From Cellulomonas biazotea (GTDB taxonomy: Bacteria; Actinomycetota; Actinomycetes; Actinomycetales; Cellulomonadaceae), in the NCBI RefSeq assembly GCF_004306155.1, contig NZ_BIMR01000012.1, positions 1 through 45,834 on the forward strand: DNA of 45,834 nt, in the 5' to 3' direction. Made by a program: the position numbers and the translations under genes. Of this stretch, positions 7,975 through 16,775 are shown in pieces. The notes under the pieces are model-generated. The model saw only the letters and a list, made by a program, of their open reading frames with translations. It ran no database searches and was not told the origin of the DNA. The first letter of the stretch is position 1, and each line of letters opens with the position of its first letter.

Positions 7975-10782
7975 ATGCGCGTCCCTGCTTCGACCTCTCC
8001 CTCCCGGCCAGGCCGCCGGTCACGACGGCTCGCCGGCGCCGTCCTCGCGGCCGCCCTCGCCACGGGCGCGGGCACCGCCGTCGCCCTCAGCTCCCCCGCC
8101 ACCGCGGCGACGCCCACCTACACGTGGGGCAACGTCGAGATCGTCGGCGGCGGCTTCGTCCCCGGCATCGTCTACAACCAGTCGGAGAAGGGGCTCGTCT
8201 ACACCCGGACCGACATCGGCGGCGCCTACCGGCTCGACAAGGCCACCCAGCGCTGGGTGCCCCTGCTCGACCACATCGGCTGGGACGACTGGAGCCACAC
8301 GGGCGTCCTGAGCCTCGCGACCGACGCTGTCAACCCGAACAAGGTGTACGCCGCCGTCGGCACGTACACCAACAGCTGGGACCCGCAGAACGGCGCGATC
8401 CTGCGCTCGAGCGACCGTGGCGAGACGTGGCAGAAGACCACGCTGCCCTTCAAGGTCGGTGGCAACATGCCCGGGCGCGGCATGGGCGAGCGCCTGCAGG
8501 TCGACCCCAACGACAACCGGGTCCTGTACTTCGGCACCGAGGGCGGCAACGGCCTGTGGCGCAGCACCGACTCGGGCGTCACCTGGGCGAAGGTCAGCGC
8601 CTTCCCGAACCCCGGCAACTACGTGCAGGACCCCGACGACACCAACGGGTACCTCACGTCCAACCAGGGCGTCGTCTGGGTGACCTTCGACCCCACGAGC
8701 GGCACCAAGGGCTCCCCGACCAAGACGATCTACGTCGGCGTCGCCGACAAGGAGAACACCGTCTACCGGTCGACCGACGCGGGCGTCACGTGGTCGCGCG
8801 TCGCGGGGCAGCCGACCGGGTTCATCGCGCACAAGGGCGTCTACGACGCCGCGGGAAAGCATCTCTACATCGCGACGAGCGACACGGGCGGCCCGTACGA
8901 CGGCGGTCACGGCGACGTGTGGCGCCTCGACACCGCGACCGGGACCTGGACGAACATCTCCCCCGTGCCGTCGTCGAGCACCGACAACTACTTCGGCTAC
9001 TCCGGCCTGACGATCGACCGGCAGGACCCCGACACGATCATGGCCGTCACGCAGATCTCCTGGTGGCCGGACATCATCGTGTTCCGCTCGACCGACCGCG
9101 GCGCCACGTGGAGCCGGATCTGGGACTGGGCCGGGTACCCGAGCCGCACCCTCAAGTACAAGCTCGACATCTCCGGGGCGCCGTGGCTCGACTTCGGCAA
9201 GCAGGGCGTCGACCCCGAGCCCAGCCCCAAGCTCGGGTGGATGACCGAGTCGTTCGAGATCGACCCGTTCGACTCGAACAGCTTCCTCTACGGCACGGGC
9301 GCCACGATCTACGGCGGCAGCAACCTCACCGCGTGGGACACCGGCGGCACCGTGAACATCGGCGTCAAGGCCCAGGGCATCGAGGAGACGGCCGTCCAGG
9401 ACCTCGCCGCTCCCCCGGGCACGACCGAGCTCATCTCCGGGATGTACGACATCGGCGGCTTCGTGCACAAGGACATCACCAAGGTGCCGTCGAAGTACGC
9501 GATGACCGCGCCCTACCACGGCGGCGTCGTGAGCCTCGACTTCGCCGAGAAGTCGCCCTCGACCGTCGTGCGCGTCGGCAACGGTGACGCGGGCGTCGCG
9601 CACATCGGCGTCTCGACGTCGGGCGGCGACTCGTGGTGGGCCGGGCAGGACGTCGCCGGTGTGACGGGCGGCGGCACGGTCGCCGTGAGCGCCGACGGCG
9701 GGCGCATCGTGTGGAGCCCGGCGGGTGCCGGCGTGCACGTCTCGACGACGTACGGGTCGAGCTGGACGGCGTCGTCCGGCGTCCCGGCGGGTGCGCGCGT
9801 CGAGTCCGACCGCGTCAACGGGCAGAGGTTCTACGCGTACGGCGGGGGGAAGTTCCACTACTCCACCGACGGCGGCGCGACGTTCACCGCGTCGTCCGCG
9901 ACGGGCCTGCCCACCGAGGGCAACGTGCGCTTCGGTGCGGTGCCCGGCCGTGAGGGCGACGTGTGGCTCGCGGGCGGCGCGACGACGTCGGCCTACGGCC
10001 TGTGGCACTCGACGGACGGCGGCAAGACGTTCACGAAGCTCTCGAACGTCGAGCAGGGCGACGCGGTCGGGTTCGGCAAGGCCGCCCCCGGGGCGACCTA
10101 TCCCGCGATCTACCTGTCGGCCAAGGTCGGCGGCGTGCGCGGGCTGTTCCGCTCGGTCGACGCCGGTGCGTCGTGGGTGCGGATCAACGACGACGAGCAC
10201 CAGTTCGGCTGGACGGGCTCGGTCGTCACGGGCGACCCGGACGTGTTCGGCCGGGTCTACGTCGGGACGAACGGGCGCGGCATCGTGGTGGGGCACTCGT
10301 CGGGCACGGAGCCGACGGTCACGCCGACGGTGACCCCGACCGTGACCCCGACGGTGACCCCCACGGCGACCCCCACGGTCACGCCGACGCCGACCGTCAC
10401 CCCGACGCCGACGGTGACCCCCACGGTCACCCCGACGCCGACCGTCACCCCGACCGTGCAGCCCACCGGGTGCACGGTGCGCTACACGACGAGCGACTGG
10501 AACACGGGCTTCACGGCGTCGGTCAAGATCACGAACAACGGCTCGACGGCGATGAACGCCTGGAAGCTGGCGTTCACGTTCCCCTCGTCGCAGCAGGTGA
10601 CCAACGGCTGGTCGGGCGTCTTCAGCCAGACCGGGGCGTCGGTGACGGTGTCGAACGCGCCGTGGAACGGCACGATCGCCGCGGGCGGCAGCGTCGAGGT
10701 CGGCTTCAACGGGTCGCACCCCGGCAGCAACCCGAAGCCGACGGTGTTCACGCTCAACGGGACGGCCTGCACGACGGCCTGA
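7975..10782 (+). CDS. Secreted GH74 xyloglucanase with C-terminal CBM2
   Basis: This 935-residue secreted enzyme has a twin-arginine-rich signal region (RRSRRLAGAVLAAALATGAG, likely cut after ATAA near residue 45). The GH74 tandem seven-bladed propeller follows (about 50-775) with many sialidase-like STDGG/SxDxGxTW repeats. Asp80 (TDIGGAYR) and Asp492 (YDIGGFVHKD) sit where the two catalytic Asp residues of the family are expected. A TPTVTP linker (about 777-828) joins a family 2 cellulose-binding module from GCTVRYTTSDWN to the end, with the usual Cys near each end. The substrate is the xyloglucan backbone in plant cell walls. The ATG at 7975 has GAAGGAG upstream. A palindromic operator upstream suggests sugar-responsive repression. 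Confidence 0.94.
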   Translation: MRVPASTSPSRPGRRSRRLAGAVLAAALATGAGTAVALSSPATAATPTYTWGNVEIVGGGFVPGIVYNQSEKGLVYTRTDIGGAYRLDKATQRWVPLLDHIGWDDWSHTGVLSLATDAVNPNKVYAAVGTYTNSWDPQNGAILRSSDRGETWQKTTLPFKVGGNMPGRGMGERLQVDPNDNRVLYFGTEGGNGLWRSTDSGVTWAKVSAFPNPGNYVQDPDDTNGYLTSNQGVVWVTFDPTSGTKGSPTKTIYVGVADKENTVYRSTDAGVTWSRVAGQPTGFIAHKGVYDAAGKHLYIATSDTGGPYDGGHGDVWRLDTATGTWTNISPVPSSSTDNYFGYSGLTIDRQDPDTIMAVTQISWWPDIIVFRSTDRGATWSRIWDWAGYPSRTLKYKLDISGAPWLDFGKQGVDPEPSPKLGWMTESFEIDPFDSNSFLYGTGATIYGGSNLTAWDTGGTVNIGVKAQGIEETAVQDLAAPPGTTELISGMYDIGGFVHKDITKVPSKYAMTAPYHGGVVSLDFAEKSPSTVVRVGNGDAGVAHIGVSTSGGDSWWAGQDVAGVTGGGTVAVSADGGRIVWSPAGAGVHVSTTYGSSWTASSGVPAGARVESDRVNGQRFYAYGGGKFHYSTDGGATFTASSATGLPTEGNVRFGAVPGREGDVWLAGGATTSAYGLWHSTDGGKTFTKLSNVEQGDAVGFGKAAPGATYPAIYLSAKVGGVRGLFRSVDAGASWVRINDDEHQFGWTGSVVTGDPDVFGRVYVGTNGRGIVVGHSSGTEPTVTPTVTPTVTPTVTPTATPTVTPTPTVTPTPTVTPTVTPTPTVTPTVQPTGCTVRYTTSDWNTGFTASVKITNNGSTAMNAWKLAFTFPSSQQVTNGWSGVFSQTGASVTVSNAPWNGTIAAGGSVEVGFNGSHPGSNPKPTVFTLNGTACTTA
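10312..10461 (+). repeat. Pro/Thr linker-encoding tandem repeat in the GH74 gene
   Basis: Tandem units of roughly 12-18 bp built from ACGGTGACCCC and ACGCCGACC encode the (TPTV)n linker between the propeller and CBM2. The unit is in frame, so length changes would alter linker length without breaking the protein. Confidence 0.85.
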
Positions 10783-10816
10783 GGTCCTGACCTGGGCCGG
10801 GACTCCCCGGCCGCAC

Positions 10817-10863
10817 CACGAGGGGTGGTGGACCGCCGCGGGGCGGGACCACCACCCCTCGTG
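10817..10863 (+). terminator. Terminator after the xyloglucanase gene
   Basis: A 15-bp perfect stem (CACGAGGGGTGGTGG at 10817-10831 with its complement at 10849-10863) and a 17-nt loop, 34 bp past the stop codon. Confidence 0.8.
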
Positions 10864-10961
10864 CGTCCGCGGACCTAGCACGTGAAGTCATGGGACGAAC
10901 GAGACGAAGGTCACACCTTCCTCGTCGTGGAGATTCTCGACGTCAACATACGATCGAGATC

Positions 10962-12443
10962 GTGGCGCAGCGCGAAGAGTCAGTGGACGTCGTCCTCGTC
11001 GGTGGCGGGATCATGAGCGCGACCCTGGCCGCCCTCATCACGACCCTCGAACCGTCGTGGACCGTCGAGATCCACGAGCGCCGGGGCGAGGTCGCCCAGG
11101 AGAGCTCGAACCCGTGGAACAACGCGGGCACCGGCCACGCGGCTCTCTGCGAGCTCAACTACACGCCGCAGCGCCCCGACGGCACGATCGACATCGCCAA
11201 GGCCGTCACCATCAACGAGCAGTTCGAGCTGTCGCGCGAGCTCTGGAACCACCTCGCGACGAACGGCCGCCTGCCGGGCGGCACGGGCTTCCTGTCGACG
11301 ACCCCGCACATGACGTTCGTGCGCGGCGAGGCCAACGTCGACTACCTGCGCCGCCGGTGGGAGACGCTGCGGACGCACCCCTTGTTCTCCGACCTCGAGT
11401 TCTCGGCAGACCCCGCGCAGGTCGCCGCCTGGGCGCCGCTGCTCATGGACGACCGCGACCCGGCCGAGCCCGTCGCCGCGACGCGCGCCGCGTCCGGCAC
11501 CGACGTCGACTTCGGCGCCCTGACCCGGTCGATGATCGAGGACGCCGAGCACCGCGGCGCCCGTCTGCACGTCGAGAGCGAGGTCACGCGCCTGCGGCAG
11601 GCCCGCGACGGCTCGTGGACGCTGCGCATCAAGGACCGCCGCTGGAACGGCCGCCGCAAGGCCCGCGCCGTCCGCGCCCGGTTCGTGTTCATCGGCGCCG
11701 GTGGTGGCGCCCTGCACCTGCTGCAGCGCTCCGGCATCCCCGAGGCGAAGGGCTTCGGCGGCTTCCCGATCAGCGGGCAGTTCCTCAAGACCACGAACCC
11801 GCGGATCGTCGCGCAGCACCAGGCGAAGGTCTACGGCAAGGCCGACATCGGCGCCCCGCCCATGTCCGTCCCCCACCTCGACACGCGCGTCGTCGACGGC
11901 GGCACCGCGCTGCTCTTCGGCCCCTACGCGGGCTGGAGCATGAAGTTCCTCAAGCACGGCTCGTGGCTCGACCTGATCCGCTCGATCCGACCCGGCAACG
12001 TCGTGCCGATGCTCGCGGTCGGCGTGCGCAACCTCGACCTGCTGAAGTACCTCATCTCCGAGGTCACCGCGACGGATCTCGACCGGCTCCGCACGCTGCG
12101 CGCCTTCATGCCGACGGCCCACCCCCGCGACTGGGAGCTCGTCACCGCGGGCCAGCGCGTCCAGGTCATCAAGAAGGACCGGAAGAAGGGCGGCGTCCTC
12201 GAGTTCGGCACCGAGCTCGTGACGTCCGCCGACGGCTCGATCGCCGGCCTGCTGGGTGCCTCGCCCGGCGCGTCGACGGCCGTCGCGACGATGCTCGACC
12301 TGCTCGAGCGCTGCTTCCCGGAGCGTGTCGAGGGCTGGCGTCCGCAGCTGCGTGCGATGATGCCGAGCCTGGGTGGCGCGCAGTGGGACGAGTCGTTCGA
12401 GCTCGACCAGCTCGTCGACGAGCGCGTCGCCACCGACCGCTGA
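10962..12443 (+). CDS. mqo: Malate:quinone oxidoreductase
   Basis: This 493-residue FAD enzyme has the dinucleotide motif VDVVLVGGGIMSATLA at its N terminus, ESSNPWNNAGTGHAALCELNYTP and, later, KGFGGFPISGQF and LLGASPGASTAV, all diagnostic of Mqo. It oxidises malate to oxaloacetate at the membrane face and passes electrons to quinone, working beside or in place of malate dehydrogenase. The GTG at 10962 gives the usual family length; an ATG at 10890 would add an Arg-rich leader that does not look native. It follows a strong terminator, so it has its own promoter, and a small hypothetical gene lies 23 bp downstream. Confidence 0.95.
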   Translation: MAQREESVDVVLVGGGIMSATLAALITTLEPSWTVEIHERRGEVAQESSNPWNNAGTGHAALCELNYTPQRPDGTIDIAKAVTINEQFELSRELWNHLATNGRLPGGTGFLSTTPHMTFVRGEANVDYLRRRWETLRTHPLFSDLEFSADPAQVAAWAPLLMDDRDPAEPVAATRAASGTDVDFGALTRSMIEDAEHRGARLHVESEVTRLRQARDGSWTLRIKDRRWNGRRKARAVRARFVFIGAGGGALHLLQRSGIPEAKGFGGFPISGQFLKTTNPRIVAQHQAKVYGKADIGAPPMSVPHLDTRVVDGGTALLFGPYAGWSMKFLKHGSWLDLIRSIRPGNVVPMLAVGVRNLDLLKYLISEVTATDLDRLRTLRAFMPTAHPRDWELVTAGQRVQVIKKDRKKGGVLEFGTELVTSADGSIAGLLGASPGASTAVATMLDLLERCFPERVEGWRPQLRAMMPSLGGAQWDESFELDQLVDERVATDR

Positions 12444-12466
12444 GGATCGCACCGCTGGGGAACACC

Positions 12467-12772
12467 ATGACCGTCGACGGCCCGGCACCGCCGGTCGTGC
12501 CGGTGAGCGCCGAGATGCGCTACGCCAAGGTGCGCGCCGCGACCGACCACACGACCGTCGGCGTCGTCTGCGAGACCCCCGACGGCCGCGTGACCATCGC
12601 GTGCGCGTGCGGCATGGAGCTCACCAACGGCCCGACGTGGACGCTCGACGAGCACATCCGTCTGCACCGTGCCGAGGCGCGCTACCTCGCGCTGTCGGCC
12701 GTGGCGCCACCGGGCATCCCGCGCCTCGTGCCGCTCGCCCCCGCGACGGCATCCCGCGCGACGACCGACTGA
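12467..12772 (+). CDS. Small hypothetical protein with Cys/His motif (101 aa)
   Basis: I do not recognise this family. The product has a beta-rich N-terminal half (VGVVCETPDGRVTIACACGMEL) with three Cys (VVCE, CAC), then DEHIRLHRAEARYLAL with two His. A small metal site is possible but unproven. The ATG at 12467 has GGGGA at good spacing, and the gene lies 23 bp behind mqo, so the two are likely co-transcribed. The C terminus is Pro/Ala rich without a membrane segment. Confidence 0.6.
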   Translation: MTVDGPAPPVVPVSAEMRYAKVRAATDHTTVGVVCETPDGRVTIACACGMELTNGPTWTLDEHIRLHRAEARYLALSAVAPPGIPRLVPLAPATASRATTD

Positions 12773-12801
12773 CACCGACCGCGCCCGCCGGAGCGGACGT
12801 G

Positions 12802-13167
12802 TCAGTGCGCCGCCGCGTGGACGCCGTCGACGAGGTCGTCGTCCTCGTGCGTGTGGGGCAGCCCGAGCTCGTGCGCCCGCTCGTGCTCCTCCCGCGCCGC
12901 CATGCGGGCGGCGATGGCGGCCTGCACCTCCGGACGGCGCAGCGGCGGGACCGTCGTGGGCGGCTGACGCCGCGCCGGCAGGTCCTCCAGCAGGCGGGCG
13001 GTGATCGCGGCGATCTCCGCGACGGCCGCCTCGAAAGGGTCGCGCGTCGCGTCGCTCAGCTGCTGCACGCCCGTCACCTTGCGCACGTACTGGCGCGCGG
13101 CGGCCTCGATCTCCGCGGAGGTCGCGGGCGGCTCGAGCCCCCGCAGCGTCGTGATGTTCCGGCACAT
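12802..13167 (-). CDS. DUF2277 family protein
   Basis: This 121-residue protein opens with MCRNITTLRGLEPPAT, the conserved start of DUF2277, followed by EEIxAAARQYVRKVTG-like helices. The family is widespread in actinobacteria and proteobacteria and has no known function. The C-terminal half (PEVQAAIAARMAAREEHERAHELGLPHTHEDDD) is charged and probably coiled. The ATG at 13167 is set by the family N terminus. It lies 10 bp downstream of the ogt stop and may be the last gene of the sigma-ogt unit. Confidence 0.8.
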   Translation of the reverse strand: MCRNITTLRGLEPPATSAEIEAAARQYVRKVTGVQQLSDATRDPFEAAVAEIAAITARLLEDLPARRQPPTTVPPLRRPEVQAAIAARMAAREEHERAHELGLPHTHEDDDLVDGVHAAAH

Positions 13168-13177
13168 GCGCTCGACG

Positions 13178-13921
13178 TTACGCCGCCGCACCGACGCCCG
13201 TCTCGAGGGCCAGCAGCGCGAGCTTCGCGTCGTCGCCGCCCGCGTACCGTCCCGGGCTGCCGTCGGACCGCACGACACGGTGGCACGGCACGACCAGCGG
13301 CACGGGGTTGAGCGCGCACGCCGTCCCCACCGCCCGCACCGCGCGCGGGCTGCCCGCCAGCGCCGCGACCTGCGCGTAGCTCGCCGTCCGCCCGTACGCC
13401 ACGTCGCCCAGGTGCTCGACGACCGCCCGGCGGAAGCCGCTGGTCAGCCGCAGGTCGACCGGCACGTCGAACGTCCGCCGCGTCCCCGCGAAGTACTCGT
13501 CGAGCTCGCGCGCCACGTCGTCGAGCGCCCCGGGTGCCTCCAGCACGCGCGGGCTGACCCGGTCGGCCAGGTCCTGCAGCACCGCGTCGTGGTCCTGCAC
13601 CGCGAACGCGACCCGGACCACCCCCGCCGGGGTGCGGGCGAGCAGCAGCCGGCCGACCGGGCTGTCGACCGTCCGGTAGGCCACGTCGAGCAGCGCGTCA
13701 TCCGCTGCCCGGGCGACCAGGCGGGCGTGCAGGCGCGCCACCTCGTCGGCCGTGACGGCCACGCCGTCGAGCAGCGCCTCGTCGAGCAGCGCCTCGTTGA
13801 GCTGCGCCTCGTCGAGCACGGCCTCGTCGGGGGCGGTGCCGTCGAGCACCGCGTCGTCGGGAGTCGTGCCGTCGGGAATCGTGCCGTCGCGCATCGTCGT
13901 CTCCCTCGTCCCGGCGCCCAT
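13178..13921 (-). CDS. ogt: Methylated-DNA--protein-cysteine methyltransferase with repeat-rich N terminus
   Basis: The C-terminal domain (about residues 150-245) is a full O6-alkylguanine-DNA alkyltransferase: YGRTASYAQVAALAGSPRAVRAVGTACALNPVPLVVPCHRVV, where PCHR holds the suicide cysteine. The central part is the usual N-terminal ribonuclease-like domain (YRTVDSPVGRLLLARTPAGVVRVAF). The enzyme removes alkyl groups from O6-guanine and O4-thymine. The first 50 residues are unusual: eight pentads of the type D-x-(T/A)-x-(P/L), encoded by 15-bp tandem repeats. The ATG at 13921 touches the stop of the sigma gene (TGATG), so the two are coupled; an ATG at 13894 would remove part of the lead-in. 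Confidence 0.9.
   Translation of the reverse strand: MGAGTRETTMRDGTIPDGTTPDDAVLDGTAPDEAVLDEAQLNEALLDEALLDGVAVTADEVARLHARLVARAADDALLDVAYRTVDSPVGRLLLARTPAGVVRVAFAVQDHDAVLQDLADRVSPRVLEAPGALDDVARELDEYFAGTRRTFDVPVDLRLTSGFRRAVVEHLGDVAYGRTASYAQVAALAGSPRAVRAVGTACALNPVPLVVPCHRVVRSDGSPGRYAGGDDAKLALLALETGVGAAA
13766..13900 (-). repeat. Nine-unit 15-bp tandem repeat inside ogt
   Basis: Nine consecutive 15-bp units each begin with GTCG or GTTG on the plus strand; the first two (13766-13780 and 13781-13795) are identical and later ones drift. They encode acidic pentads on the minus strand. The unit length is a multiple of three, so copy-number change would keep the frame. Confidence 0.85.
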
Positions 13922-14406
13922 CACGCCCTCCCCTCGTCCGCGAACCGCGGGTACGTGCGGCGCAGCGCCGCGACACCGTCGGCCGACGCCCGGCGGGCGG
14001 CCGCGGCCGTGCCGCCGAGCAGCGCGGCGACCTCCTCGTACGGCAGCCCGCCCAGGTGGTGGTAGGCCACCGAGCGCCGCTGCTTGTCCGGCAGAGCCGC
14101 GAGGGCCGCCCACAGGTCCAGGTCGCGCGACACCCCCACGACCGCGCGGTCCGGCAGGTCCGCGACGGGGACGGCGTGCCGGGCGGCCCGTCGCACGACG
14201 TCCACGGACTTGCGGTGCGCGATCGTCACGAGCCACGCCTCGACGTTCGCGTCCGCGGGAAGGTCCGGGTACGCGCGCAGCGCCGCGAGGAACGTCTCCG
14301 ACCACGCGTCGTCGGCGTCGACCGGTCCGAGCACGGCCCGGCACACGCGCAGGACCGTCGCCCCGTGGTCGGTGACGACGCGCTCGAAGGGGTGCTTCAC
14401 GTCCAC
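13921..14406 (-). CDS. ECF-like RNA polymerase sigma factor
   Basis: This 161-residue protein has region 2 (HGATVLRVCRAVLGPVDADDAWSETFLAALRAYP and VEAWLVTIAHRKSVDVVRR) and region 4 (LDLWAALAALPDKQRRSVAYHHLGGLPYEEVAALLGGTAAAARRASADGVAALRR). It would direct polymerase to a small promoter set. The downstream ogt gene is joined by TGATG overlap; sigma-ogt pairs of this type are common in actinobacteria and suggest a link to alkylation damage. No anti-sigma gene is adjacent. The region 4 helix reads GTAAAARRA, lacking the common GTVKSR signature, so the recognition helix is atypical. Confidence 0.85.
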   Translation of the reverse strand: MDVKHPFERVVTDHGATVLRVCRAVLGPVDADDAWSETFLAALRAYPDLPADANVEAWLVTIAHRKSVDVVRRAARHAVPVADLPDRAVVGVSRDLDLWAALAALPDKQRRSVAYHHLGGLPYEEVAALLGGTAAAARRASADGVAALRRTYPRFADEGRA

Positions 14407-14522
14407 AGTGTGCAGACGCGCGGGGCCCGACGGGTGTGAGGTCCGTCCGCGAGGTCACCGTCGGCGTGTCCCGGCTCGGCGAGGACGCGGCGCCGGAGGC
14501 TGCCGTCGGGCACAGTGGGGCC

Positions 14523-15497
14523 ATGACGAACCTCGACGTCCGACCGGAGCCCGAGGTGTGCGCCCTGGCACCCGCGCACGGTCCCGTGGCGGTGCTGCAC
14601 CCGGCCCGCGAGGTCCCGCTCGGCGGCGTGCGGGGGATGCAGGTCCGCCGGACGCTGCCGCAGCGCGAGCTGCCGTTCGTCGGTGCGTGGTGCTTCCTCG
14701 ACGAGATGGGCCCGCAGGACGTCGACATGCGTGTCCTGCCGCACCCGCACACCGCGCTGCAGACGGTCACGTGGCCGCTCGTCGGCGACATCCTGCACCG
14801 CGACTCGGTGGGCTCGGAGGTCGTCGTCCGGCCGGGGCAGCTCAACCTCATGACGGCCGGGCACGGGGTGTCGCACTCGGAGTTCACGCTCGGTGACGCC
14901 GCTCCCCTGCACGGCGTGCAGCTGTGGGTCGCCCTGCCCGACGCGGTGGCCGACGCCCCGCCGTCGTTCGAACAGGTCGCGGCCCCGCCGGTCTGGGAGG
15001 CCCCGGGGGTCCGCGCGACGGTGTTCGTGGGTGCCCTCGACGGTGCCCACTCCCCTGCGCGTGTCCACTCGCCCCTGCTCGGCGCCGACCTCGTGGTCGA
15101 CGCCGGACGAGACGTCGTCGTCCCCCTGCAGCGGGGCTTCGAGCACGCCGTGCTGGTGCTCGACGGCGCGGCCCACGTCGCCGGGGTGCCGGTCGAGCCC
15201 GGTCCGCTGCTGTTCCTCGGCGACGGGCGCGACGAGGTGCACGTCCGCGCCTCGACCCCCACGCGGCTCCTGCTGCTCGGCGGTGCCCCGTTCGAGCACG
15301 ACCTCGTCATGTGGTGGAACTTCGTCGGCCGCACCCACGCCGACATCGCCGCCGCACGTGACGCGTGGGAGTCGCCCGACGCCGCCGAGCGCTTCGGGGT
15401 GGTCGCCGGGCACGGATCCGACCGCATCCCCGCCCCCGCCCTGCCCAACGTGCGGCTGCAGCCGCGCCGCCGCCGACCCCGACCGGAGACCGCATGA
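14523..15497 (+). CDS. Pirin family protein
   Basis: This 324-residue bicupin has pirin motifs in the N-terminal cupin: FLDEMGP, LPHPHTALQTVTWPLVGDILHRDSVG, and PGQLNLMTAGHGVSHSEF, whose His residues bind the metal. The C-terminal cupin includes PLQRGFEHAVLVLDGAAHVAGVPVEPGPLLFLG. Bacterial pirins act as quercetin dioxygenases or as modulators of central metabolism; the function here is open. The ATG at 14523 has only a weak upstream site. The stop overlaps the ATG of the YbaK gene (ATGA), giving a two-gene unit divergent from the sigma-ogt unit. Confidence 0.9.
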   Translation: MTNLDVRPEPEVCALAPAHGPVAVLHPAREVPLGGVRGMQVRRTLPQRELPFVGAWCFLDEMGPQDVDMRVLPHPHTALQTVTWPLVGDILHRDSVGSEVVVRPGQLNLMTAGHGVSHSEFTLGDAAPLHGVQLWVALPDAVADAPPSFEQVAAPPVWEAPGVRATVFVGALDGAHSPARVHSPLLGADLVVDAGRDVVVPLQRGFEHAVLVLDGAAHVAGVPVEPGPLLFLGDGRDEVHVRASTPTRLLLLGGAPFEHDLVMWWNFVGRTHADIAAARDAWESPDAAERFGVVAGHGSDRIPAPALPNVRLQPRRRRPRPETA

Positions 15498-15994
15498 CCG
15501 ACGCGCCCCTGCCCCCGTCCGCCCGCCGCGTCGCGGACGCCCTGCACGCCGCCGGGGTCGCCGGCCAGGTCGTCGTGCTGCCCGACTCGGCGCGCACCGC
15601 CGCGGAGGCCGCCGCCGCGCTCGGCTGCGAGGTCGGCGCCATCGCGAACAGCCTCGTGTTCCTCGCCGACGGTGCGCCGCTGCTGGTCCTGACCAGTGGC
15701 CGGCACCGCGTCGACACCACCGGCCTGGCGCAGCGGCTCGGACGCGACCGGGTGAGCCGCGCGAGCGCCGAGCAGGTGCGCGCGGCGACCGGTCAGGCGA
15801 TCGGCGGCGTCGCCCCGCTCGGCCACCCGGCGCCGCTCGAGACCGTGGTCGACGTCGCGCTCGCCGAGCACGCGCAGGTCTGGGCCGCGGCGGGCACCCC
15901 GCACAGCGTCTTCCCGACGACGTTCGACGAGCTCGTCCGGGTCACCGGCGGCACGCCGCACGTCGTCGCCGACGACGAGGTGCCCGCGGGCTGA
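15494..15994 (+). CDS. YbaK/EbsC-type aminoacyl-tRNA deacylase
   Basis: This 166-residue protein matches the YbaK/ProX editing-domain family: RTAAEAAAALGCEVGAIANSLVFLADGAPLLVLTSGRHRVD, then GQAIGGVAPLGHPAP and AEHAQVWAAAGTPHSVFPTTFDELVRVTGG. Members hydrolyse mischarged tRNAs such as Cys-tRNA-Pro or Ala-tRNA-Pro. The family's conserved lysine (usually S-L/V-x-F-K) is replaced or shifted here (NSLVFLA), as in several actinobacterial subgroups, so substrate and activity are uncertain. It is translated in overlap with the pirin gene. Confidence 0.88.
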   Translation: MTDAPLPPSARRVADALHAAGVAGQVVVLPDSARTAAEAAAALGCEVGAIANSLVFLADGAPLLVLTSGRHRVDTTGLAQRLGRDRVSRASAEQVRAATGQAIGGVAPLGHPAPLETVVDVALAEHAQVWAAAGTPHSVFPTTFDELVRVTGGTPHVVADDEVPAG

Positions 15995-16034
15995 CCCGCC
16001 CGCCAGGTGGGCCGCGAGGGCGTCCTCAGGCGGG

Positions 16035-16775
16035 TCAGACCATTGCGGCCGCGAGGGCGTCGCGCGCGCCCTGCACCCGGATCTCCACCCGGGCGATGTC
16101 CGCGGCCGGGACGCTCGACGACGCGCCGAGCCCACGTGCGTGCCCCGTGGTCGCCGACCACGTCGCCACGACCGTCGCCGTCCCGTCGTCCTCGACGAGG
16201 ACGAGCTCGTACACCGGGCTCGGCCCGTAGACGGTCTCCTCGGGCGCCGCACCCTCCGGGTAGGTGCACGACCAGTCCAGCCGCGTGCCCCAGCCCTTCT
16301 CCTGCAGCGTCAGGTCGGCCGTCACCGCGATCTCGCCGGTGGGCCGCAGCTCGAGGCGGGCCGCCTCCGCGACGACCGGCGCCGGTGCGACGGTCCGCGC
16401 CGCCCAGGCACCCCCGAACGCCGCGCCGACCACGAGGACCGCGGCGGCGCCGGCGAGCACCAGACGGCGCCGCAACCGGGCCGATCGGGTCGACCGGGCC
16501 ACCGTCGCGAGGTCGACCACCTCGGCACCCTCCACGTCGACCCGCGGCGTGCCGTCGACCAGCGCCGTCCCCTCCTGCGCCGTGAGCGCCCGCAGCACCC
16601 CCGGCATCCCCGCGAGCTCCGTCACCCGCTCGCGGCACGCCGCGCACGAGGCCAGGTGCTCCTCGAACAGCCGCCGGTCCGACGGGCTCAGCGCACCGAG
16701 CACGTAGGCGGCGTCCCACTCACGGAAGACGTCCTCGCCGGGCGTCCCGGGACGGTCGGGGTCGTGGACGGTCAC
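16035..16775 (-). CDS. Zinc-binding anti-sigma factor (RskA-like)
   Basis: This 246-residue protein has an N-terminal anti-sigma domain with the zinc motif H40-x3-C44-x2-C47 (EEHLASCAAC). A Thr/Ala region, one membrane segment (about 103-125, LVLAGAAAVLVVGAAFGGAWAA) and an extracytoplasmic domain of about 120 residues follow. It should hold the ECF sigma factor encoded just upstream until a signal releases it. The GTG start overlaps the sigma stop codon (GTGA), the classical arrangement for keeping sigma and anti-sigma in balance. The inducing signal is not evident, though the divergent lipoprotein is a likely target. Confidence 0.88.
   Translation of the reverse strand: MTVHDPDRPGTPGEDVFREWDAAYVLGALSPSDRRLFEEHLASCAACRERVTELAGMPGVLRALTAQEGTALVDGTPRVDVEGAEVVDLATVARSTRSARLRRRLVLAGAAAVLVVGAAFGGAWAARTVAPAPVVAEAARLELRPTGEIAVTADLTLQEKGWGTRLDWSCTYPEGAAPEETVYGPSPVYELVLVEDDGTATVVATWSATTGHARGLGASSSVPAADIARVEIRVQGARDALAAAMV

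Noticed and set aside
10312-10461. Tandem repeats that look at first like a CRISPR or satellite array
   Set aside because: The units are 12-18 bp without spacers and encode the Pro/Thr linker in frame with both flanking domains.
8020-10881. A 950-residue minus-strand open frame opposite the xyloglucanase gene
   Set aside because: It is antisense to a clear GH74-CBM2 gene, is rich in Arg, Asp and Val without domain motifs, and results from third-position GC in the plus strand.
13752-14375. Ser-rich plus-strand frame over the ogt repeats
   Set aside because: It is the complement of the ogt and sigma genes; its Ser-Ser-Ala repeats simply mirror the 15-bp units.
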